From: Acinetobacter sp. WC-141
Lineage (GTDB): Bacteria; Pseudomonadota; Gammaproteobacteria; Pseudomonadales; Moraxellaceae
Length of the DNA stretch: 45,502 nucleotides
Direction of reading: 5' to 3'
Assembly: GCF_000313935.1 (NCBI RefSeq)
Contig: NZ_AMSS01000087.1
Span: 1 to 45,502 of the forward strand
A program made the position numbers and the translations under genes. Under the pieces are notes generated by a model that was not told the origin of the DNA, ran no database searches, and was given only the letters and a program-made list of their open reading frames with translations. This document shows positions 17,537-26,448 of the stretch, in pieces (the stretch's first letter is position 1; the number at the start of each line of letters is the position of its first letter).

Positions 17537-18541
17537 TTAGCAGCCCGTTTTTAGCATCAACTCAAAATCTTTTAAAGCCGCAGCTGCCGTAGCTAAAGGT
17601 GCGGATGCTCCTCCACTTACAACAAGTTCACCCATTTCTTGCGTTAACACCCGAATGCATTTATTAGAACCTTGCAGGTGAGCAAAAGGATGATTTGCTG
17701 GAACTAATCTTAATTCAACACCTGTTTGAATTTGCTGATTCTTAATATGAATAAAACCGACTAAACGAGGAATTAGATTTTCTTTTTTCCAATCACGAAT
17801 GTGATCGGCTGTGACATGGCTGATTCCTTGTCTTGGAATATCTTGAATTTTTACCTCAGCTCCTAAAACAGTATTGGCTAGTATGGTAATTTTAGCAGCG
17901 GTATCCCATCCATCTACGTCGAAAGAACTGTTCGGTTCCGCAATACCTTTTGCTTGAGCTTTTTCAAGAGATTCTGCAAACGCACATTCATGTTGCAACA
18001 TATCATTCAAAATAAAATTTGTAGTTCCAGTAAAAACACCTTCTATTTCTAAAATTTGACAACCAGCTAAGTTATATTCAAACAAATCAACAGTCGGTAA
18101 AGCCGCAGCTGTCGCACCGCTAAAAAATAATTTTTTATTGTGTTGATGAGCCAAGTTAATTAATTTTTTACCTTCTACGACTAAAGCACCTTTAGATACT
18201 GCAATCGCATGCATTCTATGTGTTAAAGCATAATTTAAATAAAATAGGCCTTTCCCACCTGTCACATAGTCACTTGGCCCTGTCTCAATAATGACATCTG
18301 CTTGAACCTGTTCTAAAAACTTTTGCTATGTTAGGCCTAGTTGATATTGTGTTTTATCCAGCCACTTTGAAGCTTGTAAACCATCTTGGTTAATTAAACC
18401 TGATGATGAGTTGCAGACACCTACTAAACGGGCATCAATTTGATATTTTTGTTTATAGTATGTCGATCGATTAAAAAGAAGCTCTGCAATTTGTTGCCCA
18501 ATCCGTCCAAAACCACAAATTGCCACGTTAACTCGCTTCAT
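17537..18541 (-). pseudogene. homoserine dehydrogenase-like gene interrupted by an in-frame TAG
   Basis: Homoserine dehydrogenases reduce aspartate semialdehyde to homoserine for Met/Thr synthesis. The N-terminal part (18541 to 18329) has the NAD(P) fold VAICGFGRIGQQIAELL and ends at TAG 18326-18328. Reading goes on in the same frame (QKFLEQVQADVIIETG...) into the catalytic part (GGKGLFYLNYALTHRMHAIAVSKGALV, EGVFTGTTNFILNDML, DVDGWDTAAKITILAN), to the stop at 17537. The two pieces differ by exactly 92 codons between start frames, so this is a nonsense mutation, not a frameshift. The full frame would be 334 residues without an ACT domain. A distal internal start could yield only the second domain. 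A sequencing error cannot be excluded. Confidence 0.85.
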
Positions 18542-18577
18542 ATCGCTTTCTCAAAAATTTAAATGGTTTAAATGAAA

Positions 18578-18613
18578 TTTCCAAAGATAATTTTAATATC
18601 TCATCTTTGGAAA
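18578..18613 (-). terminator. hairpin downstream of the TauE/SafE gene
   Basis: Eleven-bp perfect stem TTTCCAAAGAT / ATCTTTGGAAA with a 14-base loop, about 40 bases after the leftward stop at 18651. The T tract is short and broken, so it is a weak terminator or an RNA 3' end. Confidence 0.45.
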
Positions 18614-18650
18614 ATTGCTATTTATAGAGAAGGTTAAAATACTATATCGC

Positions 18651-19442
18651 TCAGATATTTGTTAGATTAACAATCTTAATAACCATATAAATTGCGACAG
18701 CAAAAACCATTAAAGCAAAGACTTTTTGTACAATGGCAGCCGGAATAAAACGTATAGCTCGGCATCCTAATAACATACCAACTGCACATGCGAGCGCAAA
18801 CGCACTAGTAATGCCTACTGGATAGTGAAAACCCTCTGCAATATGCATCACAATACTCATTCCACTGATGAGAAAAATAATCATAAGTGAAGTTGCAACA
18901 ATGCTATGCATATCCAAATTTGTGACTTTTCTAAGCGCGGGCACAATTACAAAGCCGCCACCAACCCCTAGCATGCCAGTTAAAAGCCCAGCAATAATTC
19001 CGATGCTGGCAAGAACGCTTCCCGTTTTAAAATTCCAGATAAAGCGTCCCGTACTTGGGTTGACCTGACACGGCGGGTTATGAAAGTCTGATACTCGGTT
19101 ACTAATAAGTCGATAGCCTACTGTAAACATGACTAAGCTAAACATTAACATGAGCCAGACAGGTGAAATCGCGTTGGCTATTAAAATTCCGATATGTGCC
19201 ATTGGAGCACCAATTAAGGCAATCCAGATCGCAGCACGATAACGAACTATCTTTTTAAATAAGCCTTCAATGGTTCCAATGAGTGTAGATAGCGCAACTG
19301 CCAACAACCCAATCGGCGCAGCTTGAGCCACGCTCCAGCCTTGACTGGTCATGAGCGCGGGTACAGCAAGAATACCGCCACCTGCGCCAGTAAGACCAAG
19401 TAAAAAGCCAATCACGATGCCTTCAACGACAAGTAATAACAT
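18651..19442 (-). CDS. TauE/SafE-family anion permease (probable sulfite exporter)
   Basis: Inner-membrane protein of 263 residues with about eight helices and the duplicated TauE/SafE motif: GFLLGLTGAGGGILAVPAL at the N-terminus and GLLTGMLGVGGGFVIVPAL in the second half. Family members export sulfite, sulfoacetate or similar sulfur anions. It lies on the same strand downstream of the SQR fusion gene, separated by a 250-base stretch of tandem repeats; together with the persulfide dioxygenase (which makes sulfite) a sulfite export role is coherent. Substrate is inferred from context. Confidence 0.87.
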   Translation of the reverse strand: MLLLVVEGIVIGFLLGLTGAGGGILAVPALMTSQGWSVAQAAPIGLLAVALSTLIGTIEGLFKKIVRYRAAIWIALIGAPMAHIGILIANAISPVWLMLMFSLVMFTVGYRLISNRVSDFHNPPCQVNPSTGRFIWNFKTGSVLASIGIIAGLLTGMLGVGGGFVIVPALRKVTNLDMHSIVATSLMIIFLISGMSIVMHIAEGFHYPVGITSAFALACAVGMLLGCRAIRFIPAAIVQKVFALMVFAVAIYMVIKIVNLTNI

Positions 19443-19507
19443 ATCAAAAGCCTAAAATTGCATATACATCATTTGCAGTAGACTGCTGGTTAATGAGTGA
19501 ATAGATC

Positions 19508-19706
19508 TCGTCTTCTTGCGAAGCTTTAGTCGTTTCTCAAAACAAAGCGTTGCTTTGTTTATCCTCTTAACTCGAACATAGTTCTTGTCTTCTTACGAAG
19601 CTTCAACCGCTTCTCAGGACAAAGGTTGCTTTGTTTATCCCCTTAACTTGAGCACAGCTCTCGTCTTGCGCTCGGGTAAAGCGTTGCTTTGTTTATCCTC
19701 GCTCAG
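19508..19706. repeat. three imperfect tandem repeats with internal hairpins
   Basis: Three related copies with periods of about 76 and 58 bases. Shared blocks are CTCGTCTTCTTGCGAAGCTT, the hairpin core CAAAGCGTTGCTTTG (19543-19557, degenerate at 19620-19633, and 19677-19691) and TTTATCCTCTTAACTCGA. The third, shorter copy runs over the stop codon of the SQR fusion gene. The cores can fold as 6-bp stems with a 3-base loop. The region separates the SQR and TauE/SafE genes. Confidence 0.7.
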
Positions 19707-21348
19707 GTTTGACCATCCATTCGCGGCCCTTGAGCATGCCTTGCCAGTAAATCGGTGGTAAAATCTGTTCTTTAAGCAACCATGCCAACCGAGATGGCTT
19801 TTGCCCATCAATCACCCATTTCGGAAAACTAGGAAGTAATTTACCGCCGTAACCAAACTCAGCCAGAACGATTTTTCCACGCTCTACAGTGAGTGGACAT
19901 GAGCCATAGCCGTTGTACTCGCAGAAATTCTGCTCACCATTCAGTTGTGCGAGAACATTTACAGCAACGATTGGGGCTTGTGCCCGTGCCGCAGCAGCAG
20001 TCTTGGCATTAGGCGCATTCATCACATCACCTAAAGCGAAAATATTGGCATGTTGTGTGTGTTGTAAGGTTTGAGGATTCACACTCACCCAGCCTGCTTC
20101 ATCAGTAAGCGTACTTGCACGAATAAAGTCTGGCGCTTGTTGTGGTGGAACAACATGCAACATATCGAAATCAGTTTCGACCAATGCGGCATTTTCATCG
20201 TTCACCACCTTAAACCATGCTTTTTTTGCAGGCCCATCTACTTTGACAAGTTGATGGTTAAAGTGCAGTTCCGAGCCATATTTTTCGACGTATTGCATTA
20301 GTGCAGGTACATATTCCTTCACACCAAATAAAACACCGCCGCTGTTATAAAAATGGATAGAGATATCTTTAAGTTTGCCTTGCTTTAGCCAGTAATCGGC
20401 TGAAAGGTACATCGCTTTTTGAGGAGCACCTGCACACTTAATTGGCATAGGCGGTTGGGTAAAGATTGCCTTTCCACCGTTTAGTTGTTGCACCAGTTCC
20501 CATGTATACGGCGCTAAATCATAACGATAGTTAGACGTCACCCCATTTTTACCTAAGGTTTCGACTAAACCTTCAATTCCATGCCAGTTGAGTTTTAAAC
20601 CAGGACAGACAACCAAAGCTTTATATTGAATCGGTTGGCATCCTTCCAAAATGACCTGACTGTGTTCAGGGTCGAATCCAGCAACGGCAGCTTTCATCCA
20701 TTTCACTTTTGAAGGAATTACACTTGCCATTGAGCGTGCGGTTACTTGGGGTTTAAAGATACCACCACCGACCATAGTCCAACCCGGTTGATAGTAATGG
20801 GTATCTGCCGGATCAATAATGACAATATCTAAATGAGGTTCACGAGACAGTAAGCTCGATGCTACAGAAATTCCTGCTGCTCCAGCGCCCACAATCACAA
20901 CGCTATAACAAGGAATTGTCGCTGGTTCATGATCACGTTTTAAAATACGTGGCACCAACCCTTTCAAGTTAAAACCAAGTTTGTTACTCGACTCTACTAA
21001 AAGCGCTGCATCTTTTGGAGCAACTTCAGCCAAAGCCCACAAACTGACTGCACGCATACCAGAGCGACAATATGCTAAAACGGGCTTCTGAGCACTTTGA
21101 TAAAGCTGTTTGAAATCAGCAACTTGCAGATCGGTAATTTTACCACTGGTCACAGGCTGATAAATTACGTTTAAGCCATATTGCTGAGCTGCTTCTTTAA
21201 TTTCAATCACATTAGGTTGGTCTGCACCTTCTCCATCTGGGCGGTTACATATCAGAGTTTTTACTCCCTGATCTGCAATTTTTGCGATATCGTCGGCAGT
21301 AATCTGTCCAGCAACATAAAAATCTTGATTAACTTGTTTAAGTTCCAT
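19693..21348 (-). CDS. DUF442 (rhodanese-like)-sulfide:quinone oxidoreductase fusion
   Basis: A 551-residue two-domain protein. Residues 1-135 are a DUF442/TIGR01244 domain with the active loop CRSGMR (C94), the same form as the rhodanese persulfide loop. Residues about 146-551 are a FAD sulfide:quinone oxidoreductase: VVIVGAGAAGISVA at 150-163, the redox cysteine C305 in PIKCAGAPQKAMYLSADYW, ALGDVMNAPNAKTAAAARAQAP and the second cysteine C484 in GYGSCPLTV, as in type II (SQOR-like) enzymes. It would oxidise sulfide, pass electrons to quinone, and hand sulfane sulfur to an acceptor, perhaps through C94. It lies 12 bases after the persulfide dioxygenase gene, in one operon under a sigma54 promoter. 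Automatic labels such as tyrosine phosphatase/oxidoreductase reflect the DUF442 fold. Confidence 0.88.
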   Translation of the reverse strand: MELKQVNQDFYVAGQITADDIAKIADQGVKTLICNRPDGEGADQPNVIEIKEAAQQYGLNVIYQPVTSGKITDLQVADFKQLYQSAQKPVLAYCRSGMRAVSLWALAEVAPKDAALLVESSNKLGFNLKGLVPRILKRDHEPATIPCYSVVIVGAGAAGISVASSLLSREPHLDIVIIDPADTHYYQPGWTMVGGGIFKPQVTARSMASVIPSKVKWMKAAVAGFDPEHSQVILEGCQPIQYKALVVCPGLKLNWHGIEGLVETLGKNGVTSNYRYDLAPYTWELVQQLNGGKAIFTQPPMPIKCAGAPQKAMYLSADYWLKQGKLKDISIHFYNSGGVLFGVKEYVPALMQYVEKYGSELHFNHQLVKVDGPAKKAWFKVVNDENAALVETDFDMLHVVPPQQAPDFIRASTLTDEAGWVSVNPQTLQHTQHANIFALGDVMNAPNAKTAAAARAQAPIVAVNVLAQLNGEQNFCEYNGYGSCPLTVERGKIVLAEFGYGGKLLPSFPKWVIDGQKPSRLAWLLKEQILPPIYWQGMLKGREWMVKPERG

Positions 21349-21360
21349 ATTGCCACCTTT

Positions 21361-22056
21361 TTATGATTGTGAAGTTGAGCCACAGGCCTGATTCGCAGGT
21401 AGCGCTTTATCAATTTGTTTTGGATATGGAAGATTCAAATTATTCATTAATTTAATAAAATCTTCTCTTGAGCGATTCTGACCTAAACGCGAATTCTTTA
21501 AACGCTCATAACCAACCGTTGAAGACAAACGTCCCTTATAGTCGTGTCCTGGATACACAATAGTGTCATCAGGTAAGCTGAAAAGTTGTTTATGAATACT
21601 GTCATACAGTGTGCCCGCATTACCCTGCTGGAAGTCAGTTCGACCACAACCGTCAATTAATAATGCATCACCCGTGAAAACCATATTTCCTACCAGATAA
21701 CTCGTACAAGCATTGGTATGACCTGGTGTATAGCGTGCTTCAATACTGAGATTGCCAACTTTAAGCATGCAACCATCTGTGATTAAAATATCTCCGCAAT
21801 TTACATCTGAATTTCGATGTAAAACCGATTTGCAATGGAAACGTTCACGAAGTAAATTTGCAGCGGTAATGTGATCTGCATGAACATGTGTATCTAAGGT
21901 ATAGATGAGCGTAAATTGATGCTGCTCTAATTCTTCTGCATAAATCTCTATATCTGATGCAACTGGGTCAATTAAAATAGCCTCTTGTGTTTCTTCACAT
22001 CCAAGCATATATGTATAAGTCGAACTTTCCTGCTCAAAAAACTGCTTAAAGAACAT
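21361..22056 (-). CDS. persulfide dioxygenase (ETHE1-like metallo-beta-lactamase fold)
   Basis: Mononuclear iron enzyme oxidising glutathione persulfide to sulfite and GSH. The 231 residues carry the ETHE1 set: THVHADH (H57, H59, D61, H62), TPGHT (H113), FTGDALLIDGCGRTDFQQGN (D130, R139) and PGHDYKG. The GRTDFQ motif and lack of a rhodanese domain mark it as a stand-alone ETHE1/PDO rather than glyoxalase II. AAGG precedes the ATG by 8 bases. First gene of the SQR operon, behind the -24/-12 promoter. Confidence 0.9.
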   Translation of the reverse strand: MFFKQFFEQESSTYTYMLGCEETQEAILIDPVASDIEIYAEELEQHQFTLIYTLDTHVHADHITAANLLRERFHCKSVLHRNSDVNCGDILITDGCMLKVGNLSIEARYTPGHTNACTSYLVGNMVFTGDALLIDGCGRTDFQQGNAGTLYDSIHKQLFSLPDDTIVYPGHDYKGRLSSTVGYERLKNSRLGQNRSREDFIKLMNNLNLPYPKQIDKALPANQACGSTSQS

Positions 22057-22093
22057 GATTTATACCTTAATAATTTATTTCTTTCCTATATTT

Positions 22094-22110
22094 TGCAAAT
22101 AAGATGCCAA
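22094..22110 (-). promoter_or_regulatory. sigma54 (-24/-12) promoter of the PDO-SQR operon
   Basis: Minus strand reads TTGGCATCTTATTTGCA: GG at 22108-22107 and GC at 22096-22095, exactly ten bases apart, matching TGGCAY-N5-TTGCW. It lies about 40 bases upstream of the PDO start, and a sigma54 activator gene is divergent from it. Confidence 0.8.
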
Positions 22111-22201
22111 TTATTTAAAATTAAATAATAAATATAAAAATCAAAAATTTATAATATTAATTAAAATTAAAGTTGAGAACCCAATTGAACTTGATGTTCC
22201 T

Positions 22202-22240
22202 TTGAAACTCAAGTATGTTTCAATGAAACGATTATGAAAC
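22202..22240. promoter_or_regulatory. candidate upstream activator sites for the sigma54 regulator
   Basis: TTGAAAC at 22202-22208, GTTTCAA at 22217-22223 (inverted, 8-base spacer), then GTTTCA-A-TGAAAC palindrome at 22217-22229 and a further TGAAAC at 22235-22240. They lie about 105-145 bases upstream of the -12 element, a normal enhancer distance, and overlap the activator's own 5' region. Confidence 0.6.
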
Positions 22241-22247
22241 AAAGACA

Positions 22248-23519
22248 ATGGCAAAGTTAAATTTTGAGTCAGAACAAGATTTTTTTATTTTATTTGAGCA
22301 ATTAAAAGCTTTATTCCCAAATGCGAGTCTGTTTTTAGCAGACACAACGACTCAAGCAATTCACTATAAATTTAATACAGACGACATTTCTGTTGAGAGT
22401 ATGGCAGCGCTTACTCAAGACCATCACAATCAATATCTCGAAATCAATACTTCTAAAATGAGAAAGCGATTTATCTATCAGGAAAATGATATTTACATCG
22501 CAGAGCATCGTATTATCGGGAAATTGCATATTTTACAGCCCGTTAGCATAGAGAATGATATTAGTGATGAAGTAGAGCTAACAAAACAGTTGCAAGACTT
22601 AAGCAAGATCTTTAATAGTTGCTCACCAGAAATGGCCCGTATGTTTTCAATCATTCAGAGAGTGGCGATTACTGAATTTCCAGTGCTCGTCCGCGGCGAA
22701 TCTGGTAGCGGCAAAGAACTTGTAGCACAAGCAATTCATGATTATAGCCAACGTAAAAATAAGATTTTTGTAGCGATTAACTGTGCTGCTTTAAATTCTA
22801 ATATTTTAGAAAGTGAACTATTTGGGCATGTGAAAGGTGCTTTTACAGGAGCAATTCGTGACCATAAAGGCGTGTTTGAACGTGCCGCAGGCGGAACACT
22901 GTTTCTGGATGAAATTGCCGAGATTCCTTTAGAGCTACAAGCTAAATTATTACGTGTGTTGGAAACAGGTGAATTTACTCCTGTCGGTGGAGAAAAACCG
23001 ATTCAGGCCAATGTCCGGATTATTACCGCAACGCACAAAGCTTTACGCGAAGAAGCTAAGACTGGGCGTTTCCGCCATGATTTGCTCTACCGTTTACGCG
23101 TAATTCCAATTTTTATACCACCACTCAGAGAACGAAAAGTCGATATTCCACTCATTGTCGATCAAATTTTAAAAGAAAGCTCAACTCAACTCGACACAAT
23201 GCCTCGTCACGTCAATCAAAAAGCCATGCAAGTTCTATTAAATTATGATTGGCCAGGAAATGTTCGTGAGCTTAAAAATACATTGCTTTATGCTTTAACT
23301 ATGGCAAATGGTAAAGATGAAATTGAAGTTGAAGACTTACCAAATGAACTCTTAAATGCCGATGATTACGTTAAATTACCTGAGACAAATACAGAGCTTA
23401 GTCCTGAAAATGTGCAAGCAGCTTTAGAAAAATATAACCATAATCTGAATATGGTTGCGAATATTTTTGGAATTAGCCGTACTACACTTTGGCGATATAG
23501 ACAAAAACATAAGCTTTAG
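22248..23519 (+). CDS. sigma54-dependent transcriptional activator (FisR-like position, Cys-free sensor)
   Basis: Bacterial enhancer-binding protein of 423 residues. The N-terminal sensor (1-120) has no recognised signature; the AAA+ domain (about 125-355) has Walker A GESGSGKE at 150-157, the sigma54 loop GAFTGA at 197-202, Walker [18 protein letters not shown] and [10 protein letters not shown]; a Fis-type helix-turn-helix ends the protein ([19 protein letters not shown]). It is divergent from the PDO-SQR operon with its -24/-12 promoter, so it very probably activates that operon in response to sulfide or sulfane sulfur, like FisR. FisR senses through N-terminal cysteines; here the first cysteine is C125, outside the sensor, so sensing must differ. 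Confidence 0.9.
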   Translation: MAKLNFESEQDFFILFEQLKALFPNASLFLADTTTQAIHYKFNTDDISVESMAALTQDHHNQYLEINTSKMRKRFIYQENDIYIAEHRIIGKLHILQPVSIENDISDEVELTKQLQDLSKIFNSCSPEMARMFSIIQRVAITEFPVLVRGESGSGKELVAQAIHDYSQRKNKIFVAINCAALNSNILESELFGHVKGAFTGAIRDHKGVFERAAGGTLFLDEIAEIPLELQAKLLRVLETGEFTPVGGEKPIQANVRIITATHKALREEAKTGRFRHDLLYRLRVIPIFIPPLRERKVDIPLIVDQILKESSTQLDTMPRHVNQKAMQVLLNYDWPGNVRELKNTLLYALTMANGKDEIEVEDLPNELLNADDYVKLPETNTELSPENVQAALEKYNHNLNMVANIFGISRTTLWRYRQKHKL

Positions 23520-23588
23520 GTAGGTATTTATCTGATCTAAGGCGTATCATATTGCACTTGGTTAGGTTCGTTAGTTCAAAGGCGTTAT

Positions 23589-24500
23589 ATGATTGTTCGT
23601 GATAAAAGCAATGTATTTAAATTATTATTTGCTTGGAAAGGAACAGTTCTACCCAAGGTTTTGCCAGCGCTGAGTTTTGTTGTTCTTATTTCTGCCTGTG
23701 TAGTTTGGCTTTCTTATTATCACTGGATTCAAATTCCTACCGTACCCGCAATTGGTTTTACGATCTTTGGTGTGATCCTTTCCATTTGTACTGGTTTTCG
23801 CAATAACGCGTGTTATGACCGTTGGTGGGAAGGCCGCAAACTTTGGGGCGCACTAATTGCAAATGCCAGACATATAGTCCGAGATAGCCATGTTCTATCC
23901 AAAGAACAACGTGAACATTTAATTCATCAAGTTTTAATTTTTACTAATTTACTGCGTGATCGGCTGCGACAGCAAACGGCCGAGCCAACAAAATTTCTTG
24001 AACATGCCTATTTGAGCAATTCTTCACTTGATCATTTAAATGAACATATTAATGCACCCCAGTTTGTGCTCGAAAATATTCAAAAAGATTTAGTCAAAGC
24101 TCTAAAAGACGGAGAAATTAGTGACATTATCTATGGCACATTGACGCGTCATATTGTTGAACTAGGCAATATCCAAGCAGGTTGTGACCGAATTGCCGGG
24201 ACACCTTTACCCTACTCTTATTCAGTACTTTTACACCGTGCCGTTTACTGTTTTTGTTTCATATTACCGTTTAGTCTTGAAGCAGCTTTAGGCATTTGGA
24301 CACCACTTATTGTCGGCTTAATCGCTTATATGTTTTTAGGTTTAGATGCCTTAAGTGCTCAAATTGAAGAACCTTTTGGTTTGCAAGAAAATGATTTACC
24401 ACTAGATTCAATTGTGCGTTTGATTGAACGTGAGTCTCTAAGCTCTTTAGGGCAGCCATTACCCCCTATTATTGAAGCTCAAAACAACAATTTACTTTAA
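23589..24500 (+). CDS. bestrophin-family (UPF0187/YneE) channel protein
   Basis: Inner-membrane protein of 303 residues resembling bacterial bestrophins. Hallmarks: FGVILSICTGFRNNACYDRWWEGRKLWGAL near residues 58-87, ALKDGEISDIIYGTLTRHIVELGNIQAGCDRIAGTPLPYSYSVLLHR and the C-terminal EIEEPFG-like IEEPFGLQENDLPLD. Bacterial homologues are pentameric ion channels. It follows the sigma54 regulator on the same strand after a 69-base gap, so it may or may not be co-transcribed. It ends at a bidirectional terminator. Confidence 0.88.
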   Translation: MIVRDKSNVFKLLFAWKGTVLPKVLPALSFVVLISACVVWLSYYHWIQIPTVPAIGFTIFGVILSICTGFRNNACYDRWWEGRKLWGALIANARHIVRDSHVLSKEQREHLIHQVLIFTNLLRDRLRQQTAEPTKFLEHAYLSNSSLDHLNEHINAPQFVLENIQKDLVKALKDGEISDIIYGTLTRHIVELGNIQAGCDRIAGTPLPYSYSVLLHRAVYCFCFILPFSLEAALGIWTPLIVGLIAYMFLGLDALSAQIEEPFGLQENDLPLDSIVRLIERESLSSLGQPLPPIIEAQNNNLL

Positions 24501-24502
24501 TA

Positions 24503-24530
24503 AAAAAAGAGCGAATCATCGCTCTTTTTT
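24503..24530. terminator. bidirectional terminator between bestrophin gene and acetoin operon
   Basis: Perfect 12-bp stem AAAAAAGAGCGA / TCGCTCTTTTTT with loop ATCA between convergent stops at 24500 and 24549. Confidence 0.9.
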
Positions 24531-24548
24531 ATAGGCTTGAATGTCTAT

Positions 24549-25607
24549 TTATGGATGTACAATAATCTTAACGGCTGATTCATTGTTATGAATTAAGGTC
24601 TCAAAACCTTGTGAAATCAAATCATCAAGTTGAATACGCTGCGTAATAAAAGGTTCCAGATTTATTTTACCTTCTTCGACCAGTTTAATGGTTTCCTGAT
24701 GGTCATTTACATAGGCAATTGTGCCGCGTACATCAAGCTCTTTCATTACTACACTATGCACATTAATTGATGCTGGATGGCTCCAAATCGAAACAATAAC
24801 AATAACGCCTGTTGGTTTTACTGCCGCAACCAAAGTATCTAAAACTTTATTGACGCTACTACATTCAAAGGCAACATCGACGCCATCGCCATTGGTAATT
24901 TTCATGACCTCAGAAACAACATCAACTTCTGATGGGTCTAAAATATAATCTGCAACATCCGACTCTTTGGCTTTTTCTTTACGTTTTGCACTTAACTCGG
25001 TAATTATGACCTTAAGACCTTTCGCTTTTAAAATTGCCGAAAGCAACAAACCAATGGGACCTGCACCACCAACAAGTGCAATATCACCAGCCTTTGCACC
25101 ACTGCGCACATAGGCATGATGACCTACAGATAACGGTTCAATTAGTGCCGCCTGATCTAGCGGAATTTTATTGGAAATTGGATGCACCCAACGGCGTTTA
25201 ACCGCAATTTTCTCCGATAAACCACCGCCACGTCCGCCTAAACCAATAAAGTTCATATTTTTGGAAAGATGGTAATTATCTCCCGGTCCAGTCGGTACAT
25301 CATCGGCCACAATATAAGGCTCTACGACTACATGCTGACCAATTTCAATATCATCAACACCTTCACCTACGGCATAAACTACACCTGAAAATTCATGTCC
25401 CATAGTAATCGGCGCAGATTCGCCTGAAATAGGATGCGGATGTCCACACGGTGGAATAAAAATTGGCCCTTCCATAAATTCGTGCAAATCTGTACCACAG
25501 ATTCCACACCAAGCCACCTTTATACCTACAGTGCCGGGAGTAACTTCTGGTTCAGGGATATCTTCAATGCGAATATCGCCTCTGTCATAAAAACGCGCTG
25601 CTTTCAT
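24549..25607 (-). CDS. 2,3-butanediol dehydrogenase (zinc medium-chain dehydrogenase)
   Basis: NAD-dependent alcohol dehydrogenase interconverting (R,R)- or meso-2,3-butanediol and acetoin. The 352 residues have the catalytic zinc block CGICGTDLHEF, GHEFSGVVYAVGEGV, VVEPYI, and a Rossmann fold ALVGGAGPIGLL; overall pattern fits the BdhA/YdjL butanediol dehydrogenase group. Start ATG 25607 is chosen because GGGAG lies 8 bases upstream; the longer frame to 25622 adds MREII. Last gene of the acetoin operon, 29 bases after the acetoin reductase gene. Substrate assignment rests on family and context. Confidence 0.87.
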   Translation of the reverse strand: MKAARFYDRGDIRIEDIPEPEVTPGTVGIKVAWCGICGTDLHEFMEGPIFIPPCGHPHPISGESAPITMGHEFSGVVYAVGEGVDDIEIGQHVVVEPYIVADDVPTGPGDNYHLSKNMNFIGLGGRGGGLSEKIAVKRRWVHPISNKIPLDQAALIEPLSVGHHAYVRSGAKAGDIALVGGAGPIGLLLSAILKAKGLKVIITELSAKRKEKAKESDVADYILDPSEVDVVSEVMKITNGDGVDVAFECSSVNKVLDTLVAAVKPTGVIVIVSIWSHPASINVHSVVMKELDVRGTIAYVNDHQETIKLVEEGKINLEPFITQRIQLDDLISQGFETLIHNNESAVKIIVHP

Positions 25608-25636
25608 TATTATCTCCCTCAAATCAGGATGTTGTT

Positions 25637-26422
25637 TTAGCGATAGACTATTCCGCCGTCCGTTAAAATAGATTGACCCGTAATATAGTCCGAATCTTCA
25701 CTTGCCAGAAAAGCAACTAATGCGGCTACATCATCAGGTGTTTGGGCTCTACCTAAAGCAATACCTTCTACATACTTTTTATAAGTGTCACCGATTTCAG
25801 CACCGGTAATTTCAGCAAAACGTTTATCGATTTCAACCCACATGTCCGTTCCGACAATTCCGGGGCAATATCCATTTACCGTAATACCGTGACTGGCATA
25901 TTCTTTTGCCGCAGCTTGGGTAAGTGCACGTACCGCAAATTTGGTTGCTGAGTAGATACCGAGTAAAGCAAACCCATCGTGGCCTGCAATTGAGCAAGCA
26001 TTTATGATTTTGCCTTTATGTTGGCGTTGCTTAAATTTTGCAGCAGCAGCCTGTATTCCCCACAGCACTCCACCAATATTAATATCAACAATTTTTTGAA
26101 ATTCATCCGGTATGATATCCGCAATCGCCTGAACCTGTGCAATTCCAGCGTTATTAATCATGACATCAAACCCGCCAAGACTTTCTTCAGCATGATTTAT
26201 AGCGGCATAGACTTGCTCGCGGTCACTGACATCGGCAATAAATGTACTCGCATTTACACCTAAAGCTTGAATTTCCTGCTGTACACCATTCAGTCGATCT
26301 TGTTTCATATCGACTAATGCAATATGTGCTCCTTCTTGCGCCAAACGCAGGGCAATCCCACGGCCAATGCCTTGAGCTGCCCCTGTAACTAGTACAACTT
26401 TATCTTTTAGTCCCTTAACCAT
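25637..26422 (-). CDS. acetoin/diacetyl reductase (short-chain dehydrogenase, BudC-like)
   Basis: NAD(H)-dependent short-chain dehydrogenase of 261 residues. It has the cofactor motif [15 protein letters not shown], catalytic Ser-Tyr-Lys (S in [11 protein letters not shown]-x3-K in [10 protein letters not shown]) and [24 protein letters not shown], as in (S)-acetoin-forming diacetyl reductase/meso-butanediol dehydrogenase. Start ATG 26422 has AGGAG 6 bases upstream; the two codons before it begin at TTG. With the zinc enzyme downstream it covers different butanediol stereoisomers, feeding acetoin to the cleavage complex. Confidence 0.85.
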   Translation of the reverse strand: MVKGLKDKVVLVTGAAQGIGRGIALRLAQEGAHIALVDMKQDRLNGVQQEIQALGVNASTFIADVSDREQVYAAINHAEESLGGFDVMINNAGIAQVQAIADIIPDEFQKIVDINIGGVLWGIQAAAAKFKQRQHKGKIINACSIAGHDGFALLGIYSATKFAVRALTQAAAKEYASHGITVNGYCPGIVGTDMWVEIDKRFAEITGAEIGDTYKKYVEGIALGRAQTPDDVAALVAFLASEDSDYITGQSILTDGGIVYR

Positions 26423-26448
26423 GTTCAACTCCTGTAAATGCAGAATTT

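Noticed and set aside
17537..18265. Calling the homoserine dehydrogenase a frameshift or two separate genes
   Set aside because: Both parts are in the same frame with one TAG between them and conserved sequence directly after it.
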